From Saccharopolyspora galaxeae (lineage in GTDB: Bacteria; Actinomycetota; Actinomycetes; Mycobacteriales; Pseudonocardiaceae), in NCBI RefSeq assembly GCF_016526145.1, contig NZ_JADDUE010000007.1:124001-188000 (forward strand): a stretch of DNA of 64,000 bases, given 5' to 3'. The translations under genes were made by a program, and so were the position numbers. Under the pieces are notes generated by a model. That model searched no databases. It was not told the origin of the DNA and worked only from the letters and a program-made list of their open reading frames with translations. Positions 55,420 through 63,138 of this stretch are shown here, one piece after another; position 1 is the first letter of the stretch; each line of letters starts with the position of its first letter.

Positions 55420-55518
55420 ATGGTTCCCACCGAGAACGAGACCGCTCCGCAGGCCGGCGGTTGCAACTGCTGCGCCAGTTGCAGCGGACCCTCCTGCGGG
55501 TGTTGCTCGAACTGCTGA
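55420..55518 (+). CDS. 32-residue cysteine-rich microprotein
   Basis: A very short gene with an ideal GAGGAGG 6 nt before ATG 55420. The product has a polar, Cys-free N-terminus (MVPTENETAPQAGG) and then eight cysteines in the last 18 residues at 15, 17, 18, 21, 26, 28, 29 and 32, with spacing CxCCxxC...CxCCxxC, i.e. two nearly identical modules. This resembles a metallothionein-type metal-thiolate cluster, possibly for Cu(I) or Zn(II). It could instead be a modified peptide precursor, but no modifying enzyme is adjacent. A strong terminator follows 25 nt later. Confidence 0.75.
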   Translation: MVPTENETAPQAGGCNCCASCSGPSCGCCSNC

Positions 55519-55543
55519 CGAACTCATTCGTCGCATTTCTGCA

Positions 55544-55584
55544 CGTGAGTCCCGGGGTGGCCGCCGACCTCCCCGGGACTCACG
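55544..55584 (+). terminator. Terminator after the cysteine-rich microprotein gene
   Basis: Perfect 14-bp stem (55544-55557 / 55571-55584), arms CGTGAGTCCCGGGG and its complement, 13-nt loop. It also lies just before the stop of the convergent hydrolase gene. Confidence 0.85.
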
Positions 55585-55602
55585 CGCAGGTGCCCCGGCC
55601 GA

Positions 55603-57156
55603 TCACGCCGGGCAGGCCGTCCCGGCAGCGGGTACCTCGCCGCGCACGAAGAACCGCGTGACGGCCTCCGTGACGCAGTCCGAACGGCCGAACGCGCCGT
55701 GGCCTGCGCCCAGCCAGCGAATCGGGACGCCGGACGGGAGCTGTTCGGCGAGCTGCTCGGTGCCCTTCTCCGGCATCGACGGATCCTTCGCGGTCGCCAC
55801 CACCGGCATCGGCGGCAACCCCGGCGCCGACGGCGCCGGCGGCTCCTGCTCCGGTGGCGGCCACTGGCTGCACCACGCGAGCCGCTGCGCGTACATGCCG
55901 CCGAACAGCGGATGCGTGCGGACCCATTCCCCTGCGAGAGCCACGACCCGCTCCGGCGGAACCCGCAGCGCGGTGTCGTTGCAGCTGGTGATCAGGTCGC
56001 CGTCGAGCTGCGCCGGATCCTGACCGGTGTCCTCGACCAGCGGCCGGGCCAGCTCGCCGATGGCAGCTCCGTCACCGGAGTTCGCCGCGGCCAGCGCTTC
56101 CCGCAGCTGCGGCCAACGGTCGCTGTCGCCGAGCCCGCTCGCCAGCACCCGGACGATCTTGCCCGCCGTCACCGGCGCACCGGCGGCGGGCAGCGGTGCG
56201 GCCCGCGTGCGCTCCACCAGGTCCTCGACGGTGCGCCGCGGATCCGGCCCGAGCGGGCAAGGGCCGTTGGCCGCGCAGTCCTCGGCGAACGCGTCGAAGG
56301 TCCGCTCCGCGCTCTGCGCCTGCTCCTTGGCCTGGCCCATCGCGTCCATCAGCGGGTTCGGCCCGCCGTCGAGCACCATCCGGCCCACCGAGCCCGGGTA
56401 GCGCTGGGCGTAGGTCGTCAGCACCCGCGACGCCTCGCCCCTGGCCAGAGCGTGCAGCTTCGGCACGTCCAGTTCGCGGCGCAGCTCCTCCAGATCACCC
56501 GCGGTGCGCCAGGTGTCGTACGCCTGCAACCGGTCGTCGAGGTCGAGCAGGCATTCCTGGCTCGAGTCGCGCACCGACACCAGCAACCGGTCCAGCGAGG
56601 CGCGGTCGGTCGCCCGCGGGTCGAAACCGGCGATGCTTTGCCGCTGCTGCGGCGGGATGCAGTCGGCCGGGTCGGAGCCCCCGGTGCCGCGGCGGTCCAT
56701 GCCGATGATCCGGAACGTGTTCAGCATCTCCGGCGGCATCCGCAGCGCCATCCGGGCGGCGACGCTGGTGCCCGGCTCACCACCGGCGTCGCCGAGCACG
56801 ACCAGCGGGATGCCGCCGTTGCCGGTGCTGAGCAGCTCGGCGCGGGTGGTGCCCGCCGCTGGCGACTCCGGTGAGTCCAATGTGGTCAGCAACTGCGAGC
56901 AGGAGAACGCGGGGCCGTCGGTGGCCCCGATCTCGTCGCGGGTCTGCTGCGTGCAGTCCTTCCAGTTCAACGTGCCGCCCGCGGGTGCGCCGAGCTCGGG
57001 CACGGGAGCCGGGCCTGGCGGCGGGGGAGTGGGCGCGACCTGCTGCTCCGGCCCGCGGTAGGCCACCGCCGGGCGTTGCGAGGGACCGGCCGAACAGCCG
57101 GTGGCCAGTGCGGCCAGCAGCAGCAGAGCACCGATCCGGTGGCTGGCGCGCGGCAC
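55603..57156 (-). CDS. Secreted alpha/beta-hydrolase-like lipoprotein with degenerate nucleophile site
   Basis: A 517-residue exported protein similar in position and type to Rv2672. A signal peptide ends in the lipobox ATGC (Cys21), followed by a Pro-rich linker (44-60). The fold resembles tripeptidyl aminopeptidase-like (TAP) hydrolases: IIGMDRRGTGGSDP, then the nucleophile region, MVLDGGPNP, and a TAP-like C-terminal part with GAGHGAFGRSDCV. Where GxSxG is expected the sequence reads LARGEASRV, with Gly240 at the Ser position, so classical serine hydrolysis looks impossible. Several external cysteines probably pair. The GTG at 57156 follows GAGGGAG. Confidence 0.82.
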   Translation of the reverse strand: MPRASHRIGALLLLAALATGCSAGPSQRPAVAYRGPEQQVAPTPPPPGPAPVPELGAPAGGTLNWKDCTQQTRDEIGATDGPAFSCSQLLTTLDSPESPAAGTTRAELLSTGNGGIPLVVLGDAGGEPGTSVAARMALRMPPEMLNTFRIIGMDRRGTGGSDPADCIPPQQRQSIAGFDPRATDRASLDRLLVSVRDSSQECLLDLDDRLQAYDTWRTAGDLEELRRELDVPKLHALARGEASRVLTTYAQRYPGSVGRMVLDGGPNPLMDAMGQAKEQAQSAERTFDAFAEDCAANGPCPLGPDPRRTVEDLVERTRAAPLPAAGAPVTAGKIVRVLASGLGDSDRWPQLREALAAANSGDGAAIGELARPLVEDTGQDPAQLDGDLITSCNDTALRVPPERVVALAGEWVRTHPLFGGMYAQRLAWCSQWPPPEQEPPAPSAPGLPPMPVVATAKDPSMPEKGTEQLAEQLPSGVPIRWLGAGHGAFGRSDCVTEAVTRFFVRGEVPAAGTACPA

Positions 57157-57411
57157 GGCTGCTCCCTCGACGCAGGTTTGGCTGCGGCTGAGCATCGCAT
57201 GATCGGCGTGAGCCCCCGGTTAGGGGGAGCGGGCCGGGCGTGGTGAACGTCGCCGTGCTTGCGCTTGGGCGGCCGCTGCGCACCGGCTACGGTTGCTCGC
57301 CGGGTTCCCGGCGGTTCCCCCGAAGCACCGGCGTGCGGACCGGCGGAATCGCAGGCGATCGGGATGGCGGGAATCCGAATCGCGGATAGCGGCGGAATCG
57401 GAGGCGCGGAC

Positions 57412-58317
57412 GTGGACGCGGCGAACATGGCCGGAGCATCGTGGGGCAGGCGGCGGCCGTGGGAGTCGCTTCGACCTGCCGTCGCCCGCGGTTTCGGTGC
57501 CGTCCCGCCGCCGATGCTGGTGCTGCTCGGCGTGATCAGCCTCCAGGTCGGCGCCGCGTTCGCGAAGCAGCTGTTCGCGATGGCCGGGGCCAACGGGGTG
57601 GTGACGCTCCGGCTGCTGTTCGCCGCGCTCGTGCTGCTGGTCGTCTGGCGTCCGTCGCTGCGCCTGGATCGCACGACCTGGCTGGTGATCGCCGCCTACG
57701 GGGCGGTGCTCGCGGGCATGAACATCTGCCTGTACCAGGCGATCGACCGCATTCCGCTGGGCGTGGCGGTGACCATCGAGTTCTTGGGGCCGCTGTCGGT
57801 GGCGGTGTTCGGCTCGCGGCGCAAGCTGGACCTGCTGTGGGCGGTCCTCGCCGGAATCGGCGTGCTGCTGCTGTCCCGTGTGGACGGTGGGCTGAACCCG
57901 GTCGGCGTCGGTTTCGCGCTGGCTGCGGGAGTGCTGTGGGGCAGCTACATCCTGGTGGGCGGGAAGCTCGGCAAGTACACCAGCGGTGGTTCCGGCCTGG
58001 CGCTGGGGATGGCGTTCGGCGCAGTTGTCGCGTTGCCGTTCGGGATCACCGGCTCCGGGATGCAACTGCTGGAGCCACCGGTGCTGGTGGCCGGGCTCGT
58101 GGTGGCGTTGATGTCGTCGGTGGTGCCGTACTCGCTGGAGCTGGAGGCGCTGCGCCGGATTCCGCCGCGGGTGTTCGGCGTGCTGATGAGCCTGGAGCCC
58201 GCGGTCGCCGCGCTGGCCGGGCTGCTCGTGCTGGGGGAGGCGCTGAGCGCTTTGCAGTGGGTGGCCATCGGCTGCGTCGTGCTCGCTTCGGTCGGTTCCA
58301 CCCGCTTCGCCCAGTAG
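57412..58317 (+). CDS. DMT-superfamily (EamA) transporter, RhtA-like
   Basis: A 301-residue inner-membrane protein with ten predicted helices made of two EamA halves. GVAVTIEFLGPLSVAVFGSR and VPYSLELEALRRIPPRVFGV are typical of the RhtA threonine/homoserine exporter branch. The substrate is unproven. The GTG at 57412 is chosen because GGAGG lies 7 nt upstream; ATG 57364 is in frame but weaker. It is divergent from the lipoprotein gene and convergent with the reductase gene, with two hairpin repeats in between. Confidence 0.85.
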   Translation: MDAANMAGASWGRRRPWESLRPAVARGFGAVPPPMLVLLGVISLQVGAAFAKQLFAMAGANGVVTLRLLFAALVLLVVWRPSLRLDRTTWLVIAAYGAVLAGMNICLYQAIDRIPLGVAVTIEFLGPLSVAVFGSRRKLDLLWAVLAGIGVLLLSRVDGGLNPVGVGFALAAGVLWGSYILVGGKLGKYTSGGSGLALGMAFGAVVALPFGITGSGMQLLEPPVLVAGLVVALMSSVVPYSLELEALRRIPPRVFGVLMSLEPAVAALAGLLVLGEALSALQWVAIGCVVLASVGSTRFAQ

Positions 58318-58346
58318 CGGCTCCCGCCGACCCGGTTCAGCCGGAA

Positions 58347-58393
58347 GTGAACGGACCGTTGGTCCCAATAGATTGGACGAGCAGTCCGTTCAC
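58347..58393. repeat. GTGAAC hairpin repeat, copy 1
   Basis: A 47-nt element starting GTGAACGGACCGTTGGTC and ending GAGCAGTCCGTTCAC. The outer arms GTGAACGGAC / GTCCGTTCAC are perfect complements, and an inner CCAATAGATTGG is also palindromic. It lies between convergent genes and may also terminate transcription. Confidence 0.85.
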
Positions 58394-58454
58394 TCGGAAC
58401 TGCCGGGGCGCCGACACGCCCGGACGCCACCGGGCCGGGGTGATCGCCGGTGCA

Positions 58455-58502
58455 GCGAACGGACCGCTGGTCAAACATAGGAGCATCGAGCAGTCCGTTC
58501 AC
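58455..58502. repeat. GTGAAC hairpin repeat, copy 2
   Basis: A 48-nt direct repeat of copy 1, 108 nt downstream: starts GCGAACGGACCGCTGGTC, different middle, same 15-nt end GAGCAGTCCGTTCAC. The arms differ from perfect pairing at one position. Its end overlaps the stop codon of the reductase gene on the minus strand. Confidence 0.85.
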
Positions 58503-59395
58503 CCGGGAGGTCGCGGGGAGTTCTCCGGGAGGGCGCGCAGCAGAGCGAGCAGCGTTTCGTTGCGCGGCACCGGGATGCCGTGGTGCCGCGCCGCGCGCAC
58601 CAGAACGCCGGTGATGGCCTCGTGCTCGGTGCCCAGCCCGGCCAGCCGGTCGTAGAGCATCGACGTGCCGGTGGAGTCGTCGACCAGGAAGCCGAACGCT
58701 TCGATGCTGCGGTCCACGTCGCCCTCGTCCAGCTCGGCACCTTCCGCGCGCGCCACCGCGACCGCTTCGGACAGCACCGCGCGCAGCAGCTCGCGCGCGC
58801 CGGGTTCGGCGAACACGTCCAGCCGCCGCATCGTCAGCGCGGAGATCGGGTTCGCGCCGAGGTTGGTCAGCAGCTTGCGCCAGGCCGCGCTGCGGAAGTC
58901 TTCGGTCGTGCGCACGTCCGGCCCGCTCAGCAGGCCCTCGAACCGCTCGGCGAGCTCGCAGGCGGGCACCACCAGGCTGATCGGGGAGCGGCGGACCACG
59001 TATCCGGGCCGCAACCGTTCCGCGCCCCCGTAGAGCAGCGCGGGCAGCACCGGCGAGCGCAGGCCGAACGGGGCGAGCGACGCGTGGTGCTCGATGCCGT
59101 TCTGCACCGCGACGACGGGCGTCTTCGGCCCGTCCGCGGCCCGCAGCCACCCTTCGGCGCTCGCGATGTCCTGGACCTTCGTGGTCAGCAGGACCCAGTC
59201 CACCGGGCCGAGCCGCTGCGGGTCGGTCTCGATCGCGACGGGCAGCTCGCTGCTGCCGTCCGGGTCCTCGATCACGAGCTCGTCGAACGGCGTGCGCACG
59301 CACACCGTGACTTCGTGCCCGGCCGCGTGCGCCGCTGCCGCGAGCACCCCGCCGACCGCACCCGCCCCGATCACCGCAATTCGTTGAGCAGCCAC
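58499..59395 (-). CDS. Ketopantoate reductase (PanE/ApbA) family oxidoreductase
   Basis: A 298-residue NADP-dependent reductase. The N-terminal IAVIGAGAVGGVLAA is the Rossmann glycine motif; TTKVQD and VVAVQNGIEH are the family's substrate-Lys and NG segments. The C-terminal helical domain has AAWRKLLTNLGANPISALT (catalytic Lys). The first domain is canonical, but sequence does not show whether 2-dehydropantoate is the substrate, so no symbol is given. The GTG at 59395 starts AAQRIAVIG. The stop lies inside a hairpin repeat. Confidence 0.85.
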   Translation of the reverse strand: MAAQRIAVIGAGAVGGVLAAAAHAAGHEVTVCVRTPFDELVIEDPDGSSELPVAIETDPQRLGPVDWVLLTTKVQDIASAEGWLRAADGPKTPVVAVQNGIEHHASLAPFGLRSPVLPALLYGGAERLRPGYVVRRSPISLVVPACELAERFEGLLSGPDVRTTEDFRSAAWRKLLTNLGANPISALTMRRLDVFAEPGARELLRAVLSEAVAVARAEGAELDEGDVDRSIEAFGFLVDDSTGTSMLYDRLAGLGTEHEAITGVLVRAARHHGIPVPRNETLLALLRALPENSPRPPG

Positions 59396-59463
59396 GGCCG
59401 CAGCCTACTTGTTCGTGCACCCCTCGATCAGCCGCGAGAAGCCGTTCAGCAGCTCGATCGGCA

Positions 59464-60615
59464 CTACGTCCCGATCCCGGAGCCTCCCCGACCGGCCGCG
59501 GTGATCTCGCCGCGGAGCACCGCCTCCAGGTCGTAGCGGGTGGGTTCGTCGAGCTGGTCGTAGCGGCAGGAGGTGGCGTCGCGGTCCGGTCGCCAGCGCA
59601 CGAACTGCGTGGTGTGCCGGAATCGGGATGGCGCGGCGCCTTCGGTGTGGTCGTAGCTGACTTCCACGACCCGTTCCGGCCGCAGCGGCTGCCACGGCTG
59701 TTCGGTGCTGCGCCAGCGGTTGATCGAACCGGGCAGCCTGCGGCCGTCCGCGGCGTGCTCGCCGAGCCACGGGTGCTCCCCCTCGGTGCGCAGGGTGCTG
59801 AGCTGGTCCGCCAGTTCGCGCCGCATCGCAGCCGGGAACGCGCCCACGACGCCGACGTGGTGCAGCACGCCGCGGTCGTCGTAGAGCCCCAGCAGCAGCG
59901 ACCCCACCGCCGTGCCGGGTTCGGTGTTGGCGTGCCAGCGCAGCCCGGCAACCACGCAGTCCGCGGTACGCGCGTGCTTGATCTTCAGCATGGTGCGCTT
60001 GCCCGCCAGGTACGGGCTTTCCGCGTCCTTGCCGATGATGCCGTCCAGCCCGGCGCCCTCGAACACCCGGAACCACGCCTCGGCCGTGCCGTGATCGGTG
60101 GTCATCGGCGTCGCCAGCAGCTCGGGGCCGGTCAGGCCGAGCTCGTCGAGCCGTTGCCTGCGGGTGGAGAACGGTTCGGTGCGCAGGTCGTCGGAGTCCA
60201 GCGCGAGCAGGTCGAAGGCGACGAACCGCGCCGGGGTGCGCTCGGCCAGCTGCCGCACCCGGCTGGCCGCCGGGTGGATGCGTTCGCTGAGCGCGTCCCA
60301 GTCGAGGTGGTCGCCGTGCTCGTCGCGGCGCACCACGATCAGTTCGCCGTCGAGCACCGCGGGACGGGACAGCTTCGCGGCGACCGCTTCGAGCACCTCC
60401 GGGAAGTAGCGGTTCAACGACTTGCCGGTGCGCGACTGCAGCATCACGGGAGGATCCGAGGCCGCGTCGTCCGGTGCAGGCCCGCCCGGATCGGCGAAGA
60501 CCAGGCAGCGGAAGCCGTCCCACTTCGGCTCGAAGCACAGGCCCGGGCGCTCCGGCAGCCCGTCGACCGGCCCGGCCAGCATCGGTTTCACCGGCGGATG
60601 CACCCGCAGCGCCAC
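59464..60615 (-). CDS. ligC: ATP-dependent DNA ligase, LigC type
   Basis: A 383-residue ATP-dependent ligase. The adenylated lysine is Lys31 in EPKWDGFRCLVF; other nucleotidyltransferase motifs are VLDGELIVVR, FVAFDLLAL, AGLDGIIGKD and MLKIKHARTADCVV. An OB-fold domain completes the C-terminal third (VGSLLLGLYDDRGVLHHVG). The GTG at 60615 is favoured by GAGGAGG 5 nt upstream. In mycobacteria LigC acts with a PolD polymerase in a Ku-independent or minor repair route, and such a polymerase gene is present at 54232. Confidence 0.92.
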   Translation of the reverse strand: MALRVHPPVKPMLAGPVDGLPERPGLCFEPKWDGFRCLVFADPGGPAPDDAASDPPVMLQSRTGKSLNRYFPEVLEAVAAKLSRPAVLDGELIVVRRDEHGDHLDWDALSERIHPAASRVRQLAERTPARFVAFDLLALDSDDLRTEPFSTRRQRLDELGLTGPELLATPMTTDHGTAEAWFRVFEGAGLDGIIGKDAESPYLAGKRTMLKIKHARTADCVVAGLRWHANTEPGTAVGSLLLGLYDDRGVLHHVGVVGAFPAAMRRELADQLSTLRTEGEHPWLGEHAADGRRLPGSINRWRSTEQPWQPLRPERVVEVSYDHTEGAAPSRFRHTTQFVRWRPDRDATSCRYDQLDEPTRYDLEAVLRGEITAAGRGGSGIGT

Positions 60616-60661
60616 GACGACCTCCTCGGTCCGCACCAAGTTCGTCGAGTATGTGCGCGGC

Positions 60662-61276
60662 TCAGCGCACCCGCTGCCGCGGCGAGCGGTCCAGCTGCAT
60701 CCGGACGGCGGTGGGCAGCTCCTCGGTGCCCAGCGCCCGACGGGCGCGGGAGAGGACCTTGTCGTCCAGCTCCTCCCACACGTGCCGCACGTTCGTGCCT
60801 TCCTGCAGCGACAGCGTGAGCCGGACGTTGGGCCGCTGATCGGTGCCCGCCATCCGCACCCGGGCGCGGCTGACCCCGGTGACGTTCTCCGCGTCGGCGC
60901 GCACCGCCTCGGTCAGCGCCGCGGACGTGACCGTCGCCGAGCTCTCCCCCTCACCGGTCAGCCGCAGGTCCGGCCGCCCTTCCGGGCGCAGCGACCGCAG
61001 CAGCCACCACACGCCCAGCACCGCCAGCACGACCCCGAGCGCGATGCCGATGCCGTAGACCCACTCGCTGTGGCCGCTCGCCCAGCGCGTGGCCAGCGGA
61101 TCCAGCACCGGGCGTTGCGCGCGGAACCGGCCGAGCCAGCCCGCGCCCACCACCAGCGCCAGCGCGCCGACCAGCAGCAGCACCAACCCGATCACCGTCA
61201 GCAGCGACCGCTCGAAGCCGAGCGAGCGGCCGACCGCGGTGCGACTCGGGCGGGCGGGAACTTCTCGGTGCGTCAT
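60662..61276 (-). CDS. amaP: Alkaline shock response membrane anchor protein AmaP
   Basis: A 204-residue membrane protein anchoring Asp23. Two transmembrane helices (about 25-47 and 73-95) with a short loop precede a cytoplasmic Asp23-like alpha/beta domain (about 105-200: SAALTEAVRADAENVTGVSRARVRM). This matches the AmaP family. The ATG at 61276 overlaps the upstream DUF6286 stop by ATGA. It is the last gene of the Asp23 operon; ligC follows in the same direction. Confidence 0.85.
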   Translation of the reverse strand: MTHREVPARPSRTAVGRSLGFERSLLTVIGLVLLLVGALALVVGAGWLGRFRAQRPVLDPLATRWASGHSEWVYGIGIALGVVLAVLGVWWLLRSLRPEGRPDLRLTGEGESSATVTSAALTEAVRADAENVTGVSRARVRMAGTDQRPNVRLTLSLQEGTNVRHVWEELDDKVLSRARRALGTEELPTAVRMQLDRSPRQRVR

Positions 61277-61809
61277 CGCCGCTCCTTCGCCGGGGAAACC
61301 GAAACCGACACCTTGGGTGCGCGTTGCAGCGGCAGCTCGCCGACCGCGCCTGCCGTGGTCTGCGACAACCGGTCGCGCAGGTCGCCGACCACCCGGAACT
61401 GCCCGGTGGCCCGCACCCGCACCCGGCGCCGGTCCGCGGTCACCGAAGCCCCGGCGACGCCGTCCTGCGCGCGGACCTGGTGCCCCACCAGCCGCGCCAG
61501 GGAACGCGGGTCGGTGGTCACGGTGACCTCGGGCGCCGGGTCGAGCAGCCGGATCTCCTTGCGGCCCGCGCGCAGCGCCGCCAGCAGCAGCACCAGCCCG
61601 AGCAGCACCACACCTGCCGACACCAGCCGCACCGGCAGGTCCTGCCAGTTCAAGCCGTCCAGCGCGGGACGGGCCGCGGACCAGGGCACCAGCACGCCAC
61701 CCGATCCGCGCCGGGTCCACGCGCCGACGATCTCGACGATCAGCAGCACGCCCGCCGCGAGGGCGGCCAGCCCGGCCAGGGACGTGATCAAACGGACAAC
61801 GGCACGCAA
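61273..61809 (-). CDS. DUF6286 membrane protein of the Asp23 operon
   Basis: A 178-residue protein with two transmembrane helices (about 8-30 and 62-84) and a C-terminal cytoplasmic domain (LVGHQVRAQDGVAGASVTADR) resembling the AmaP tail. It starts with TTG at 61809, GGAG upstream, 4 nt after the stop of the upstream Asp23 gene, so translation is coupled. The family is known only from Asp23 clusters of actinomycetes. Probably an additional membrane anchor. Confidence 0.8.
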   Translation of the reverse strand: MRAVVRLITSLAGLAALAAGVLLIVEIVGAWTRRGSGGVLVPWSAARPALDGLNWQDLPVRLVSAGVVLLGLVLLLAALRAGRKEIRLLDPAPEVTVTTDPRSLARLVGHQVRAQDGVAGASVTADRRRVRVRATGQFRVVGDLRDRLSQTTAGAVGELPLQRAPKVSVSVSPAKERR

Positions 61810-61813
61810 GGGC

Positions 61814-62224
61814 TCACTCCACTCGGTCGCGTTTCGGCGCGGGCACCAATGCCGAGACGGTGACCTCCACCGAGATCACCCGGACACCTGCCTGCCGATC
61901 CAGTTCCTCGCGGACCTTCGCGCGGACCGCCCGCACCGACTCGCCCACCGGCTCGGGATAGCGCAGCGCCAGGTCCAGCCGGATGCGCAGTTCCCGGTCC
62001 GGGCCGGACAGCTTCGCGCTGGAGCCGTGCGTGCCGACCCCCAACCCGGCGATCCGCCGCTGCGCCCGGGTGGTGCCCGCGGTGGTGTCCGCGGCGTGCT
62101 CGGCGATCTTGCGCAGCACCCCGCGGTCGATCTGCAGCGTGCCGCGCTCGGCGGCGTCCCCGGCGGCAGGCCGCACGGCGTCCCCGCCCGCAGGTTCTGC
62201 GGTGGCCTCGGCGGGTGCGCTCAT
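61814..62224 (-). CDS. Asp23/Gls24 family envelope stress protein
   Basis: A 136-residue Asp23-domain protein. The core begins GTLQIDRGVLRKIAEHAAD and continues with the alternating LRIRLDLALRYPEPV strand and RAVRAKVREELDRQAGVRVISVEVTV helix-strand, the usual Asp23 pattern. The N-terminus is Ala-rich. The ATG overlaps the stop of the small membrane protein gene by ATGA. Confidence 0.85.
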   Translation of the reverse strand: MSAPAEATAEPAGGDAVRPAAGDAAERGTLQIDRGVLRKIAEHAADTTAGTTRAQRRIAGLGVGTHGSSAKLSGPDRELRIRLDLALRYPEPVGESVRAVRAKVREELDRQAGVRVISVEVTVSALVPAPKRDRVE

Positions 62225-62400
62225 CGGTCCTTGCCCCGGCCCAGGATGTCGCCGATCTCCAGCTCGCCGTCCAGCACGCGCCCGACGAGCAGGCCGATCG
62301 CGCCGAGCACCAGCGCGACCAGGAAGCCGACGAAGCCGCCGCAGGCGGCGGCCGCGCCGAGGATGAGGCCGGCGATCAGGCCGGTCTGCGTTGCGTTCAT
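62221..62400 (-). CDS. 59-residue DUF2273-like membrane protein
   Basis: A very short gene: ATG at 62400, TGA at 62221. The product starts MNATQTGLIAGLILGAAAAC, has two hydrophobic helices (about 6-24 and 26-42) with GGFVGF between, then a charged tail GELEIGDILGRGKDR. Small DUF2273-type proteins of this size and shape are regular members of Asp23 loci. The ATGA overlap with the next Asp23 gene supports that it is real. The spacing to the upstream J-domain gene is 39 nt. Confidence 0.82.
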   Translation of the reverse strand: MNATQTGLIAGLILGAAAACGGFVGFLVALVLGAIGLLVGRVLDGELEIGDILGRGKDR

Positions 62401-62439
62401 CTGGGGAACCTTCCTCGCTCTGACTCTCCCGTAGTGCGC

Positions 62440-62736
62440 TCAGCGCACTCGCGTGCGGCGTTTGCGCCGGTGCCACGCCCGGATCCGGTGCACCACGCCG
62501 CGCAACGGACGCGGGCCGGCGACGACGCGAACGGGCGCGTCGTAGCGGTCCGGCCGCGCGCCCGCGCCGGCCTGCCGGTCCAGCTGCGGGCACCGGCCGA
62601 GCGCACGGTCCCGCTGGGCGCGCAGCTCGGCCAGCCCGGCGGCGAACTCGTCCGGATCACCACCCGCGTCAGGGTGGTGGGCGCGGACGAAGGCGCGGTA
62701 CCGCCGTTGCGCGTCTTCGTCCCGGGCGCCGGTCAT
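62440..62736 (-). CDS. Shortened J-domain protein in the Asp23 operon
   Basis: A 98-residue protein. RRYRAFVRAHHPDAGGDPDEF is J-domain helix II, the HPD motif and the start of helix III; helix I (the usual YxxLGV) is missing. The rest is Arg-rich and basic (HRIRAWHRRKRRTRVR), likely to contact membrane or nucleic acid. HPD is the Hsp70-stimulating motif, so a DnaK partner is possible, but the truncated domain may be inactive. The ATG overlaps the stop of the upstream gene by TGATG. Confidence 0.75.
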   Translation of the reverse strand: MTGARDEDAQRRYRAFVRAHHPDAGGDPDEFAAGLAELRAQRDRALGRCPQLDRQAGAGARPDRYDAPVRVVAGPRPLRGVVHRIRAWHRRKRRTRVR

Positions 62737-63083
62737 CAGCGGTCCGCCTCGCCGGTGCCCGGATCATCCGCATCGACGTCCTCGGCGGTGCGGACGTCGA
62801 CGACGGTGATGTCCACCGGCGCCGGACCGGTCACCTCGGCGACCAGCTCGCGCAGCTGCGCCACGATGCCCGGCAGCGGGTCGATCAGCCGGAGGACCAC
62901 ACCGACCTCCACCGGCTCACCGGCCGAGTCGGCGCGGACTCCGGTGACCCGTCGGCCCGGTAGGTGCGAGGCGATGGTGCCGAACGGGCCGCCGTGCAGC
63001 TCGGCCACGGCGGGGTGCGCGCGCACCGCCGCGGCCACCCGTTCCGCGATCTGCGGGGGCTCTTCGCGCGGGGGTTCGGTCAT
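62736..63083 (-). CDS. Asp23-like protein
   Basis: A 115-residue soluble protein: IAERVAAAVRAHPAVAELHGG, RRVTGVRADSAGEPVEVGVVL, and LVAEVTGPAPVDITVVDV match the helix-strand plan of divergent Asp23 proteins. The start ATG at 63083 has an AGGAGCTGCC upstream. It lies between the large Asp23 gene and the J-domain gene, with a stop/start overlap to the latter. Confidence 0.75.
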   Translation of the reverse strand: MTEPPREEPPQIAERVAAAVRAHPAVAELHGGPFGTIASHLPGRRVTGVRADSAGEPVEVGVVLRLIDPLPGIVAQLRELVAEVTGPAPVDITVVDVRTAEDVDADDPGTGEADR

Positions 63084-63138
63084 GGCAGCTCCTTCGGCCC
63101 GGACGCGGTCCCGGCGGGGCAGGCCGGGACCGCGGTGC

